A stretch of DNA of 64,000 nucleotides from positions 62,001 through 126,000 of the forward strand of contig CAVVHP010000016.1 of the NCBI GenBank assembly GCA_963748105.1. The letters run 5' to 3'. Below the pieces are notes generated by a model. That model saw only the letters and a list, made by a program, of their open reading frames with translations, made no database searches and had not been told where the DNA came from. Below are positions 1 to 8,590 of the stretch, in pieces. Each line of letters starts with the position of its first letter. Positions within the stretch are counted from its first letter, which is position 1. Both the position numbers and the translations under genes were made by a program. The stretch comes from JAKAGZ01 sp963748105. GTDB taxonomy: Bacteria > Bacteroidota > Ignavibacteria > Ignavibacteriales > Ignavibacteriaceae.

Positions 1-984
1 GTTCTCTGCAAATTGGAGCGACAATATTCTTATATGATGGAAGTCCGGGATATCCTGATTTATCTACATATGTGGAAAAAGATTGAAACTGAGAAGATTA
101 CTGTTTTTGGTACCAGTCCAAAATTTTTAACAATGTGCGAAAAAAGAAATATTATTCCCAAAAACAAGGACCTTTCTTCTCTTAAAACAATTTTATCTAC
201 AGGTTCTCCATTGTCATCGGATAATTTTAACTGGGTTTATAAGAATGTTAAAAAAGACGTACTCCTTGCTTCAATTTCCGGGGGGACTGATATTATTTCA
301 TGCTTTATGCTGGGAAACCCCACCTTGCCGGTTTATACTGAAGAAATACAATGCCGTGGTCTCGGGATGAAAGTTGAGTCTTATGATGCAGAAGGTAAAC
401 CCAAAATCGATAAAAAAGGAGAACTTGTTTGCACAAAGCCATTTCCTTCAATGCCAGTAAATTTCTGGAATGATAAAGATGGCAAAAAGTATAAATCTGC
501 CTACTTTGAAAGATATCCGGGTGTATGGCATCACGGGGACTTTATAAAAATTACAAAAAATGGAGGGGTTACGGTTTATGGCAGATCAGATGCAACTTTA
601 AACCCGGGAGGCGTACGCATTGGCACGGCAGAAATTTATCGTATAGTTGAAGGAATGGATGAAATAATTGATAGTATGGTTATTGGACAGAAGTTTCAGA
701 ATGATGTAAGGATAATTTTATTTGTTTTATTGAAAAAAAACTATTTACTGGATAAGAGTTTAACTAACAAAATAAAATCGAATATAAAAAAACTGGCTAC
801 TCCACGGCATGTTCCTGCAATTATTCTGAAGGTAAATGATATACCCAGAACAATAAGCGGAAAAAAAGTTGAACTTGCTGTTACACGATTACTTCAGGGA
901 GAAAAAATAGATAATCAAGATGCATTGGCAAATCCTGAAGTACTTGAAGAATTTGTAAAAATAATGCCACTTTTATCCGAGTAA
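1..984 (+). CDS. Acetoacetyl-CoA synthetase (acetoacetate-CoA ligase), C-terminal part, frame-broken near its visible start
   Basis: ANL-superfamily adenylate-forming enzyme that activates acetoacetate (or a similar short acid) to its CoA thioester with ATP. The gene starts left of the window. The family motifs ITVFGTSP, SGGTD, the WHHGD and GRSDATLNPGGVR hinge region and the C-terminal SGKKVE segment with the catalytic Lys are all visible. The first 75 bases read correctly in frame 3 (SLQIGATIFLYDGSPGYPDL), which stops at 84-86; the rest of the protein is in frame 1. Removing one A from the A5 run at 76-80 joins them with no loss of family spacing. Either a sequence error or a real inactivating frameshift. 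The product assignment is well supported; substrate is inferred from resemblance to the acetoacetate branch. Confidence 0.85.
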   Translation, partial: VLCKLERQYSYMMEVRDILIYLHMWKKIETEKITVFGTSPKFLTMCEKRNIIPKNKDLSSLKTILSTGSPLSSDNFNWVYKNVKKDVLLASISGGTDIISCFMLGNPTLPVYTEEIQCRGLGMKVESYDAEGKPKIDKKGELVCTKPFPSMPVNFWNDKDGKKYKSAYFERYPGVWHHGDFIKITKNGGVTVYGRSDATLNPGGVRIGTAEIYRIVEGMDEIIDSMVIGQKFQNDVRIILFVLLKKNYLLDKSLTNKIKSNIKKLATPRHVPAIILKVNDIPRTISGKKVELAVTRLLQGEKIDNQDALANPEVLEEFVKIMPLLSE

Positions 985-1036
985 TTCATAAATTTAGAAT
1001 AAGCGATTTTTAGAAATTTATTAATGAGTATATGAT

Positions 1037-1375
1037 ATGAGTATTCAAAGAGAAATTAAAGGTGATGTTGTAGTTGAAAAAATTGATATTGTAAGAGCTA
1101 CTTATAAAGAAGCCGGGGATCTTAAAGTAGAACTCGATAGAGATTTTAAGGAAAATATTTATAAAATTGTAATTGATCTTAGTGACTGTAAATATATGGA
1201 TTCCACGTTTCTAGGAGTCCTTGTTAAGTCCTTGAAATTTATTGCCGATAAAGGGGGAGATATTAAACTTGCCGCGGCACATTCAGATGCTGAAGTTCTT
1301 CTTGATCTGACAAGGATGAACAGGGTATTTAAGTTATATAAAACCGTCGATGAAGCTATAGCGGATTTTAATTAA
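1037..1375 (+). CDS. STAS-domain anti-sigma factor antagonist (SpoIIAA/RsbV-like)
   Basis: A 112-residue single STAS domain. The conserved phosphorylation region is visible as CKYMDSTFLG around residues 52-61, with Asp-Ser-Thr at the position of the serine that partner kinases phosphorylate. In the family, the unphosphorylated antagonist binds an RsbW-like anti-sigma kinase and frees its target; a SpoIIE-type phosphatase resets it. No kinase or phosphatase is adjacent here, but an RsbW-like kinase and three phosphatases lie about 32-44 kb into the window, so cross-talk is possible (inference). The gene lies 52 bases after the acetoacetyl-CoA synthetase stop. Confidence 0.85.
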   Translation: MSIQREIKGDVVVEKIDIVRATYKEAGDLKVELDRDFKENIYKIVIDLSDCKYMDSTFLGVLVKSLKFIADKGGDIKLAAAHSDAEVLLDLTRMNRVFKLYKTVDEAIADFN

Positions 1376-1394
1376 TTATTATTTCTGATATTTA

Positions 1395-2066
1395 ATGCAT
1401 TATTTAAAGCCCATTTTTTCCATTTTTCTTTTCTTTGTATTTTTCTTATCAACTAATACACCAGGTCAGCAAAATCAGGCAGTAATTGAGGGGAGAGTAC
1501 TTGAAAATGCTACGGGTGCACCTTTGGAAAATGTAAATGTATATATCTCCGGTACAACCTGGGGAACAGCAACCGATAAAAATGGGTATTTTAAAATAAA
1601 GTCACTTCCCGCCGGAACTCACGAAGTAGTTGCCTCCATCATTGGTTTTGAATCGCTTACAAAAGTTCTGACTGTAAAGGAAAAAAATACATACTCACTT
1701 GAATTTAAATTGAAAGAAGCTCACTATGAACTTGAGTCAGTCGAAATTAAAGGAGCTACTCCCGATAAATGGAATACACAACTTGAAATATTTAAGAGAA
1801 GGTTTTTAGGGGAATCGAGTTTTGCTTCAGAATGTGTAATTACAAATCCTGAAATAATTAATTTTGAATGGATAAATTCACACACCCTACAGGCTGAGGC
1901 CGGACAACCAATTATTATAATTAACAACGCTTTAGGATACAAAATCAGGTGTGAGTTAGTTAGTTTTTTGTGGAATACTAAATCACAAAGGATCAGGTTT
2001 ACAGTCCGCCCGTCATTTTCTGAATTGAAGGATACTACCAGGCATGCTGAAGGAAAAATGGATTAA
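1395..2066 (+). CDS. Exported protein with carboxypeptidase regulatory-like domain, N-terminal piece of a frame-split gene
   Basis: Begins with a hydrophobic signal peptide (about residues 1-24), followed by a CarboxypepD_reg-like beta-sandwich at about 28-110 with the hallmark GRVLENATGAPLENVNVYI and the DKNGYFKIKSLPAG turn. Such domains occur on surface and TonB-linked proteins of Bacteroidota-type bacteria; the function of this stand-alone family is not known. The frame ends at 2066, but homologous coding continues in frame 1 (KWIKNRQEVYYGS). Deleting one A from the A5 run at 2054-2058 fuses the two pieces into one protein of about 349 residues. No partner genes clarify its role. Confidence 0.7.
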   Translation: MHYLKPIFSIFLFFVFFLSTNTPGQQNQAVIEGRVLENATGAPLENVNVYISGTTWGTATDKNGYFKIKSLPAGTHEVVASIIGFESLTKVLTVKEKNTYSLEFKLKEAHYELESVEIKGATPDKWNTQLEIFKRRFLGESSFASECVITNPEIINFEWINSHTLQAEAGQPIIIINNALGYKIRCELVSFLWNTKSQRIRFTVRPSFSELKDTTRHAEGKMD

Positions 2067-2442
2067 AAACAGGCAGGAAGTTTATTACGGGTCAATGGAT
2101 AATTTTTTAAAAGCCGCCGTAAACAATTCATTAACAGAAAACGGATTCCAGGTTTACCAGGATGATACCCCTGCTATTGAAAAAAAACATTTACATCATG
2201 CTGATAAGGACTTGATCAGGGTAATTGGAAATGAATTTGTTATGTCATTTAGCGATTATCTTAAAATAGATTTTGTTCTTAATGATCCTGTACATCCGGA
2301 GGTTTCCTGGATAAAATTAGTTTATCCGCAGGTAACACTGGATAAATTTGGTTATCCTATTCAACAATTACCATTTGAAGTTTTTGGGCACTGGGCTGAA
2401 AAAGGGTTCGCTGATATGCTTCCGAAATATTATTTACCTTAA
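2044..2442 (+). CDS. C-terminal piece of the carboxypeptidase-regulatory-domain protein
   Basis: Continues the preceding gene after the frame break at 2054-2058; the apparent ATG at 2044 is internal and not a real start. The segment KWIKNRQEVYYGSMDNFLKA is a typical linking region of this exported family, followed by a mixed alpha/beta C-terminal domain that ends PKYYLP. I do not recognise a catalytic motif. Joined with 1395-2066 it makes one coherent protein; alone it would have no signal peptide or translation start signal. Confidence 0.65.
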   Translation: MLKEKWIKNRQEVYYGSMDNFLKAAVNNSLTENGFQVYQDDTPAIEKKHLHHADKDLIRVIGNEFVMSFSDYLKIDFVLNDPVHPEVSWIKLVYPQVTLDKFGYPIQQLPFEVFGHWAEKGFADMLPKYYLP

Positions 2443-2608
2443 CAAACATTGTAAATATCACAATTCTTAAAAAGTTTCTTCTATAAGGTATTTGTAATAT
2501 TCCATTATAAAATCATTAAAAATAATTCTATTAATGGTTCCTGGTTCTGCAATTTCAATCTGCCCCCTGCTGGTGTTCCATATACTGCAACTCTTAAAAA
2601 TAAATGAA

Positions 2609-2636
2609 GAGGCTTTAGATGTATATCCAAAGCCTC
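2609..2636 (-). terminator. Intrinsic-terminator-like hairpin after the FadL-type gene
   Basis: GAGGCTTT and AAAGCCTC form an 8-bp perfect stem with a 12-base loop, 35 bases after the minus-strand stop codon at 2671. On the minus strand it is followed by TTCATTTATTTTTAAG, a T-rich tract. It also lies between two converging genes. Confidence 0.55.
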
Positions 2637-2670
2637 AGCTAAATTTATTTATGAAATTGAATTCAGCAGA

Positions 2671-3927
2671 TTAGTGGAAAGCGTATCCAACTTCTAGTTG
2701 CCACTGTGACATATTAAGTTTAATAGTTTGCTGGTTTGGTGCTTCCAGAGGATTAGGGCCTGTAACACTTGTAGCGGGTGCATATGTAGCTGCAACTGTA
2801 ATTTCATTAGTTTCATTCAACATAGTTGACAAACCAAGTGTGATGTGATGTTGTACAACGCCGGGTGCAAGAATATTAAAAAGTACCTCTGAATCTGGTA
2901 CAGGTTCCTGTCCATATGAATATCCAGCCATCCAGGTAAGATTATCGCTGCTTTTATACATTGTACCAAATTTAATTACTAAAATATCCTTCCATCCAAA
3001 ACCTGCACCATTATTATTTCCTAACTTGGCAGTCTGAAGATTTGGAAGAATTGGATTATTAATTGATTTGATACCACTATATAGAATTTGTTGAACATCA
3101 AAAGAGAAAGTCAGATCTGAATTAGGCAGATAAGCGAAACCTGCAGTCCAGTTTGCGGGGATGTCAAAATCACCTTGTTCAGCAAACAAACCTTTATACT
3201 GATCAAAATTACTCATAAACATTTTAGACTGGTATGATGCTCCAACATAAAGTTGAGGAGTAATATGTCCCTGGTATCCAACTCTGAAACCGAATCCTGA
3301 TGAAGTACTCATTCTGTTTCCGCTCAGATTTGCAGGATCGCTTGAATAAGGAGCGAAAGAAGCGAGTCCCTTAGCAGCAAATCTCTGGAATGCGTAAAGT
3401 CCGGTAACACCAATAGAATGATTTTCAGCAATTTTAACTGCGTATGTAACACCGAAGAATATCTGTTCAAGGTTTACACCTGTACCCGGTGAAGTTGGAT
3501 CGTAAAATGTTTTTGCCGGATAATCGGTATTCATTCCACCATTTGCGTAAATCATAGCGCCAATTGCAGAATTGTCATTTATTTTCCAGGTACCAGCTAA
3601 TGAGGGAATAGGGAAGTATTTTGAATCGCTCTCAATTTTACCCGGTGTTAAACCGAAGGTACCGGGAAAACCTGAGGGATTTCCAGTTACAGTGTAATCT
3701 CTGTTCGGGCTGAACAGTGCAAAGTTAAATTCTATTTCATTTGATTGCATAAAAGCGAGTGCTGCAGGATTTGTAGCTGCACCCATAGAACTTAATGATA
3801 ATGATACTCCGGAACCTGCAAGAGCTGAATATTTTATTCCATAACCATGTTTTAAATATCCACCGGTCGCAAATATTTGCAAAGAAAGTATTGAGAGAAT
3901 AACTAAAGTCAACGAAAGTCTTTTCAT
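2671..3927 (-). CDS. OmpP1/FadL/TodX-family outer-membrane transport protein
   Basis: A 418-residue protein with a signal peptide ending near residue 20 (IFATGG) and a mature N-terminus of FadL type (GYGIKYSALAGSGVSL followed by AATNPAAL). The rest alternates polar and aromatic residues as in a 14-strand beta barrel and ends with an aromatic-rich final strand (VGYAFH), the usual outer-membrane barrel signature. Family members carry long-chain fatty acids or other hydrophobic compounds across the outer membrane. A GGAG ribosome-binding site precedes the ATG. It lies 166 bases downstream of the rhodanese-fold gene, a gap large enough for its own promoter. The substrate cannot be read from sequence. 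Confidence 0.85.
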   Translation of the reverse strand: MKRLSLTLVILSILSLQIFATGGYLKHGYGIKYSALAGSGVSLSLSSMGAATNPAALAFMQSNEIEFNFALFSPNRDYTVTGNPSGFPGTFGLTPGKIESDSKYFPIPSLAGTWKINDNSAIGAMIYANGGMNTDYPAKTFYDPTSPGTGVNLEQIFFGVTYAVKIAENHSIGVTGLYAFQRFAAKGLASFAPYSSDPANLSGNRMSTSSGFGFRVGYQGHITPQLYVGASYQSKMFMSNFDQYKGLFAEQGDFDIPANWTAGFAYLPNSDLTFSFDVQQILYSGIKSINNPILPNLQTAKLGNNNGAGFGWKDILVIKFGTMYKSSDNLTWMAGYSYGQEPVPDSEVLFNILAPGVVQHHITLGLSTMLNETNEITVAATYAPATSVTGPNPLEAPNQQTIKLNMSQWQLEVGYAFH

Positions 3928-4093
3928 CTTAGAGTCTCCGTAAATAAGTTGAGTATGTTTTTAGTTTTATTGACCCCACCAAAAAATCTCGTAAAAAGAT
4001 TATGTCAAAGACTATGTTCTATCAATTTTAATTGAATATATTAAGCCCCTCTGATATTGAAAAATTATTTTCTATAAGAATATTTTAGGATGT

Positions 4094-4693
4094 CTAGCAT
4101 CCTTCTCTAATCGCTTTAGATTTACTACTTTTAAATTTATTTATTGTTTGATCTGAAGATGTTGTATCACCTGATATTGTACTTCTTATTTGCAGCAGAG
4201 TAGACAGTTCTTTATCGTCAAATTGATTAGTAATTGAAATATCAATCGGATCTATTAAATATTTTTTTACTGCATTAAAACCACCCTTAACAGCAAAAGC
4301 TCTGGCATTTACAACCTGCCTTAATAAAGCAACAACTTCCTGTGCTTCTTCAGTATTGTTTCCGTATACCAGAATCAGGTCATTTGGATTCCAGCTTGAA
4401 CTTTTAAGTTGTTTCAGGTTTTCATTTAATGCTGGCTTTAAATGTTCTTGGTCAAAGCTTTTGGCATCTCTTACATCAATCCAGAAGCAATTTGATTTAT
4501 TAGAAGCATAGTATTGTGCTGCTTCATATGGAGTTACTGTAAAAAGTCCAGTTTCATTAAAATGTTGTTGCTTTAATTGAGCATCCACTATAAAGGGATT
4601 TCTAATAAATGATGTACTTGGGAAGAATGCTAAAATTAGAGCTATAAATAATCCAATTATTACCAGAAATGTCTTTTTAGTTAGTTTAATCAT
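4094..4693 (-). CDS. Membrane-anchored rhodanese-fold protein with C-terminal AIREGC tail and no loop cysteine
   Basis: 199 residues: one N-terminal transmembrane helix (about 8-25) placing the rest outside the cytoplasm, then a rhodanese fold (about 50-150) with the WIDVRD motif at 71-76 and KGGF near 136-139. The position of the catalytic Cys in the active loop (LVY-C-x-x-G) is Gly111 (LILVYGNNTEE), so classical rhodanese chemistry is not expected. The only cysteines are Cys69 and the very last residue, Cys199, in the tail AIREGC. The same six-residue tail ends the molybdoenzyme of this operon. It overlaps the upstream YeeE gene by 8 bases, which indicates translational coupling. A role in handling or sensing periplasmic sulfur compounds is inference. 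Confidence 0.8.
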   Translation of the reverse strand: MIKLTKKTFLVIIGLFIALILAFFPSTSFIRNPFIVDAQLKQQHFNETGLFTVTPYEAAQYYASNKSNCFWIDVRDAKSFDQEHLKPALNENLKQLKSSSWNPNDLILVYGNNTEEAQEVVALLRQVVNARAFAVKGGFNAVKKYLIDPIDISITNQFDDKELSTLLQIRSTISGDTTSSDQTINKFKSSKSKAIREGC

Positions 4694-5045
4694 TTTTGCC
4701 CCAGAACTTATATTGTAATTTTCTCATTCCTAAACTGCCGAAAATTCCGAGCAGAGTAATTAATAGAACAGCAAGGCCGACGTTAATATTTAATAGTTCA
4801 TCAATTCGCCATACACCGTTTGCACTTGAATTATAAAATTTTTCCCAAACAGGGTATAAATCGCCAAACAACAAACTTCCCAGTAAAAATCCGCCTACAA
4901 AAACCATAGCATCTATTTTCCCGGTTACCATTGAGGCGATTGATGTACCCGGGCAAAATCCGCCAACTGCCATTCCTATTCCGAAAATAAAACCGCCAAC
5001 AATCATTGGAATCAGGTAATGAAGGTAAAAAGTAAAAATTGCCAA
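4686..5045 (-). CDS. YeeE/YedE-family sulfur transporter 2, C-terminal piece
   Basis: Contains the second half of a YeeE/YedE (TsuA-like) half-transporter: several transmembrane helices and the conserved motif GGFCPGTS with its cysteine. The apparent TTG start at 5045 is internal; the protein begins at 5286 in another frame. Deleting one base from the A5 run at 5034-5038 (T5 on the coding strand) joins the pieces into about 200 residues. In TsuA these motif cysteines handle thiosulfate during uptake. The stop overlaps the rhodanese-fold gene start. Confidence 0.75.
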   Translation of the reverse strand: MAIFTFYLHYLIPMIVGGFIFGIGMAVGGFCPGTSIASMVTGKIDAMVFVGGFLLGSLLFGDLYPVWEKFYNSSANGVWRIDELLNINVGLAVLLITLLGIFGSLGMRKLQYKFWGKND

Positions 5046-5286
5046 GATCTATTAAGCCAAGTAGCGACATGCCCCAAAGACCTATTGAAGCAGTTATTAT
5101 TGCTGTAAACATTACTACAGGTACATCAACATCTTTCATGTAAAATGCAGCAGCAATTTTTTTTGAATTTGTAAATCCGGATCGTTGAAGTGCGTAACCG
5201 AAAAGCATTCCGATAAGCACAGCAAAAATTGTATTAACACCTCCGGATATTATTCCGTTTTTTACCAGTGGTCCAATCATATCCAT
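4831..5286 (-). CDS. YeeE/YedE-family sulfur transporter 2, N-terminal piece
   Basis: The first about 82 residues are genuine: a membrane protein start with IGMLFGYALQRSGFT, a typical YeeE/YedE helix-turn motif, and following hydrophobic helices (FTAIITASIGLWGMSLLGL). From about position 5040 downward this frame loses hydrophobic character and becomes Arg/Cys/Trp-rich, while the 4686-5045 frame continues the family sequence, so bases 4831-5035 are not translated in this frame. The ATG overlaps the end of transporter 1 by 10 bases. The two genes together would form the two-half arrangement seen for many YeeE/YedE systems. Confidence 0.75.
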   Translation of the reverse strand: MDMIGPLVKNGIISGGVNTIFAVLIGMLFGYALQRSGFTNSKKIAAAFYMKDVDVPVVMFTAIITASIGLWGMSLLGLIDLGNFYFLPSLPDSNDCWRFYFRNRNGSWRILPGYINRLNGNRENRCYGFCRRIFTGKFVVWRFIPCLGKIL

Positions 5287-5786
5287 TGCCTCCTGATAAA
5301 ATATGCGACTGCAAATCCGCCAGCAAAAATTGAAAACATAAATGCCCAGGCTCCTACAGAAAGTTCAGCCCCTCCAACTAATGCCTGGCCACTTGTACAG
5401 CCTCTGGCCATTCTTGCTGCGTAACCGACTAATATTCCACCAATTAGTGCATACCAGAGTCTTCCTTTATTTGAAATATTGGGGCCTTTTAAAATTTCAA
5501 GTTTCATATCTTTTGAAACAAATCCGGCTATAAGACTTCCAATCATTAGTCCAATAACTAAATAAACGAGGTAATCATTAAAAGGGCTTGCTCCGTTAGC
5601 AAAATATTTTCCAAAATACTGGTTTGATTGTGTAAATGAAGGTAAAACCAGGTTTTGAAGCCACGCGGCCAGATCAGTTAATGCACCGGAAGCACCAAGG
5701 CCTCTGCCGGAGATATAAAAAGTTAGAATGATTGATATTCCTATAACGATTCCGCCAAATACGGGATCCCATAATTTTTTTTTCAT
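5277..5786 (-). CDS. YeeE/YedE-family sulfur transporter 1
   Basis: A 169-residue membrane protein with about four hydrophobic helices and the family motif ARGCTSGQALVGGAELSVGAW near residues 127-147, which carries the conserved Cys. Related proteins (TsuA, formerly YeeE) import thiosulfate or other sulfur species. It starts 4 bases inside the end of the cytochrome b gene (ATGA-type overlap) and overlaps transporter 2, so it is co-translated with a respiratory molybdoenzyme. That context suggests uptake or export of a sulfur substrate or product of that enzyme (inference). Confidence 0.85.
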   Translation of the reverse strand: MKKKLWDPVFGGIVIGISIILTFYISGRGLGASGALTDLAAWLQNLVLPSFTQSNQYFGKYFANGASPFNDYLVYLVIGLMIGSLIAGFVSKDMKLEILKGPNISNKGRLWYALIGGILVGYAARMARGCTSGQALVGGAELSVGAWAFMFSIFAGGFAVAYFIRRQWI

Positions 5787-6679
5787 AATTCTTTCCCTTC
5801 TAAATTAAAAACCTTTGCCTGATGGTCTTCTATGTTTTTGCACTCATCAATCTCCGGTAAATGGATTCCGTCCTTTTTTAATTGTTCTGCAAAAAATTGG
5901 TGTTCTGCATTTTTAATTTCTTTCCACCATTTATAATGATGAAGATATGCGTATAATTCATTGACTTTGCCTGTAATCATAGAAAAGAATGCTGGTCTCT
6001 CTTCAGGAAAAAGTGCTGCCATGTATACGTGAACAAACACGCCGGCAAAGACAGACATTGTTGCAACAAAATGGAACATCATTGCCCACTGAATTACTGT
6101 AGTGGAGCCTAAGTGAAATGCCATAATCGGGCCGGTAATTACTAATGTAACTGTACTGAAGGCAACAACCATGGCATAGGCTTTTTGTCCGGCATTGTAT
6201 GTTCCTTGCTCAGGCATATCATAATGACTTAATTTTCCAATAAGATTTTTTGCTTTTGCAGGGAACCAACGGATATCATCTTTGTCAATTGTTAAATCAT
6301 GTTTAATAAAATCCAGAAGATAATTTTTATAACCGAAAATTCCGTAGATTAATAAAGTAAGAACCCAGAAAACACCAATTGCAATATGAAAATGGAGCAT
6401 AGCACTTCTTGTTCCGAAAATTCCATCCATCATATTTATATACCAGTCAGGTGCAAATTGTAGATAGCTTGCTGATAGCAGTGCCGTACCGGTAAGTATT
6501 AAGAAAAACCATGATATTGCATTTACCCAGTGAAGTGTAATTCCGCCAACCCCATGTTTTTTCATAACCCTGCTGGCAAGGATACGTTTTTCATCAAAGG
6601 TTAAATGTCTTGGTCCTTTTAATAAAACATGATCAAGGGCTATATCTTCATTTAATTTGCTTATTCTTAGTCCCATCAT
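5783..6679 (-). CDS. Membrane cytochrome b subunit of the molybdoenzyme (FdhI/thiosulfate-reductase gamma type)
   Basis: A 298-residue protein with four predicted transmembrane helices carrying histidines suitable for two b haems: ITLHWVNAISW in the first, MLHFHIAIGVFW in the second, then WAMMFHFVATMSVFAGVFVHVY in the last. This is the formate-dehydrogenase-gamma/PhsC-type quinone-reactive anchor that passes electrons between the quinone pool and the ferredoxin subunit. Two adjacent ATGs follow a GGAG ribosome-binding site. The cytoplasmic C-terminal tail (about 60 residues, charged) is longer than in simple FdhI. Flanked by the Fe-S subunit and the YeeE genes. Confidence 0.85.
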   Translation of the reverse strand: MMGLRISKLNEDIALDHVLLKGPRHLTFDEKRILASRVMKKHGVGGITLHWVNAISWFFLILTGTALLSASYLQFAPDWYINMMDGIFGTRSAMLHFHIAIGVFWVLTLLIYGIFGYKNYLLDFIKHDLTIDKDDIRWFPAKAKNLIGKLSHYDMPEQGTYNAGQKAYAMVVAFSTVTLVITGPIMAFHLGSTTVIQWAMMFHFVATMSVFAGVFVHVYMAALFPEERPAFFSMITGKVNELYAYLHHYKWWKEIKNAEHQFFAEQLKKDGIHLPEIDECKNIEDHQAKVFNLEGKEL

Positions 6680-7408
6680 TTACTCCTTAATATCACTTTC
6701 GCCTTTAAATAATTGTGTTGAAAATGCAGCGAGCTGTCCTAAAAATGATCCGCCGATTGCAAGCCAGAATAACGGGCGCAATACTTTTGTCCACATTTTT
6801 TGAGGTGTAGGCATTTTAGGCATTTTCGGTGGGAATGCAGCCTGAACTACCTGGAAGTTATTGTTGCTGTCTTTGTAATAAATATTTGGTCCTACATTTA
6901 CCTTGGCAGAAACATTAGGCAAGGCACCTTTGGCGACTAACTTTGAAACATTTGAATCAGGATCATCCATGTCACCGAATATTCTTGCACTTGCTATACA
7001 AGTTTCAACACAAGCTGGTTCAATACCTTCGCTGACCCTGTCGATACAAAAATCACATTTATCAATTTTATCATTATCTGGGTTTACATACCTGGCTCCA
7101 TAAGGGCAGGCTTCGGCACATAAACCGCAACCAATACAGAGATCTTTATCTACAACAACAACTCCGTCTTTTCTTTTGTATGTTGCTCCTGTAGGACATG
7201 CTTTTACACATGGCGCATCATCGCAGTGGTTACAAAGACCAACATAGCTTACTTTTTTAATGTCAGGATATACGCCTTGTGGTTGTAAGTCGTGAACCCA
7301 GTTACGGTAATATGGAACCGGCACATCATAGTGAGAGCGGCAGGCTACTTCACATGCATGGCAGGCAATGCATCTGTCCATATCAATTACCATTGCATAT
7401 TTACTCAT
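6680..7408 (-). CDS. Four-cluster [4Fe-4S] electron-transfer subunit of the molybdoenzyme (PsrB/PhsB/DmsB type)
   Basis: 242 residues with four cysteine groups in the DmsB pattern: CIACHACEVAC (13-23), CNHCDDAPCVKAC (about 59-71), CIGCGLCAEAC (92-102) and CDFCIDRVSEG with PACVETC downstream. A hydrophobic helix near the C-terminus (LFWLAIGGSFLGQLAAF) would tether it to the membrane; many relatives lack it. It relays electrons between the Mo catalytic subunit and cytochrome b. An AGGAGG ribosome-binding site sits just before the ATG, 9 bases after the catalytic-subunit stop codon. Confidence 0.9.
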   Translation of the reverse strand: MSKYAMVIDMDRCIACHACEVACRSHYDVPVPYYRNWVHDLQPQGVYPDIKKVSYVGLCNHCDDAPCVKACPTGATYKRKDGVVVVDKDLCIGCGLCAEACPYGARYVNPDNDKIDKCDFCIDRVSEGIEPACVETCIASARIFGDMDDPDSNVSKLVAKGALPNVSAKVNVGPNIYYKDSNNNFQVVQAAFPPKMPKMPTPQKMWTKVLRPLFWLAIGGSFLGQLAAFSTQLFKGESDIKE

Positions 7409-7417
7409 TTTTTCCTC

Positions 7418-8590
7418 CTAGCATCCTTCTCTAATTGCCGATTGTTTTTTCTTTGGTTGAATGTTAAATCTTCTGTTAGATTCTTCCTTGTGTTTAATTC
7501 CCGAAACTTTATTTGCAGATACTCCGGTAATACTTACTTCAACAGTAGGGGAGAGAATCTGATTCTCTTTAATTAGTCTGACAAAATTTACCCGAAGTCC
7601 AGTGCCACCACTTATAGGATCTGTATTGTATCTGGATATAAGATTATTGTCTGAAACATTCCTTCTTGTGTAATTAAGCAAGCCTCTGTCATTTCCTCCA
7701 AATCCATGAGGAAGAAATACAGCATCCGGTCTCATTCCGGGTGTCATCATTATTTTAATTTTGTCGGATCTAATTCCGTCCTGATTTTCAACAATGACTT
7801 CATCATTATTTTTTAATCCCATGCTTCTGCCTGTGGTTTCATTTACCCATAAACGAGGTTCAGAAATAATTGTATTTAGCCAGGGATTACTTTCGGTTTT
7901 TCCGTGAGAGTGAACAGGCATTAAGCCGTAAACTAATCTGAAATATCCCTTACCGGGATCATTGACTGGTTCATATTTAGGCATCGGATCAAATCCCAAT
8001 TCTTTTAATTCTTTAGAGTAAAACTGAACTTTTTTATTCTTAGTATTGAATTGATAAGATTCACCGTTATCTAAATATGGTTTAGCAGGGAAAGTGATAA
8101 CGCCATCTTTTTTAAGTTTGGTAAAAGAAATTGCGGAATCTTTAAGCTGGAATTTTATCACATCTTCATAATCTTTATATGGATAGAAATCTTTTAAGCC
8201 CAGTCGTTTTCCAAGTTCCATTGCAATCCACCATCCGGGCCTGGTATTGTGAACTCTTTTGATTACAGGCTGTCTAAGTGAAACATATTGTTTATACCAT
8301 CCTGTGACTGTTATTAATGAATCATATCTTTCCAGATAAGTATCTTCCGGTAATACAACATCAGCATACCAGGTAGGTTCTGTCGGCCTCACATCAACAA
8401 CCGCATAAAAGTCGAGATTATCTATTGCTTTTTTTGTATCTTTTTTAGATGGAATGCTGTTAAATATATTTTGACCGAAAACCATCCAGGATTTTATCGG
8501 GTAAGGTTTCTGAGTGAGAGTTGCTTTAACTAATTCCTGGGTTAATCCTTCATGCTGGACTTGCAAATGGAAATCGGTAACCAGCACCAT
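7418..8590 (-). CDS. Molybdopterin oxidoreductase catalytic subunit, C-terminal piece, ending in AIREGC
   Basis: Carries the second half of a bis-MGD molybdoenzyme: KPYPIKSWMVFGQN, the VVVD-type motif (AVVDVRPTEPTWYADVVLPEDTYLER) and the C-terminal dinucleotide-binding beta-barrel domain (LWVNETTGRSMGLKNNDEV, LPHGFG). It continues the frame of 8550-9767 after a one-base shift located between about 8551 and 8570; the ATG at 8590 is internal. The last residues are a basic stretch and then AIREGC, the same tail as on the rhodanese-fold protein 3.3 kb downstream; 18 bases including the stop codon are identical at both places. A reactive terminal Cys or a recognition tag is inference. Confidence 0.85.
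   Translation of the reverse strand: MVLVTDFHLQVQHEGLTQELVKATLTQKPYPIKSWMVFGQNIFNSIPSKKDTKKAIDNLDFYAVVDVRPTEPTWYADVVLPEDTYLERYDSLITVTGWYKQYVSLRQPVIKRVHNTRPGWWIAMELGKRLGLKDFYPYKDYEDVIKFQLKDSAISFTKLKKDGVITFPAKPYLDNGESYQFNTKNKKVQFYSKELKELGFDPMPKYEPVNDPGKGYFRLVYGLMPVHSHGKTESNPWLNTIISEPRLWVNETTGRSMGLKNNDEVIVENQDGIRSDKIKIMMTPGMRPDAVFLPHGFGGNDRGLLNYTRRNVSDNNLISRYNTDPISGGTGLRVNFVRLIKENQILSPTVEVSITGVSANKVSGIKHKEESNRRFNIQPKKKQSAIREGC

Noticed and set aside
76..80. Programmed frameshifting or transcriptional slippage at A5-type runs
   Set aside because: Runs of 4-6 A are short for slippage, no stimulatory structure or slippery heptamer is evident, and the same defect hits unrelated genes; sequence error is simpler.
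984..1036. ATAAATTT/AAATTTAT hairpin after the acetoacetyl-CoA synthetase gene as a terminator
   Set aside because: Pure AT stem with a long loop and no following T tract; expected by chance in such AT-rich DNA.
8550..8590. TGA in the molybdoenzyme gene as a selenocysteine codon
   Set aside because: After the TGA the same frame stops within eight codons, and the family sequence resumes in a different frame; a one-base shift explains it better.
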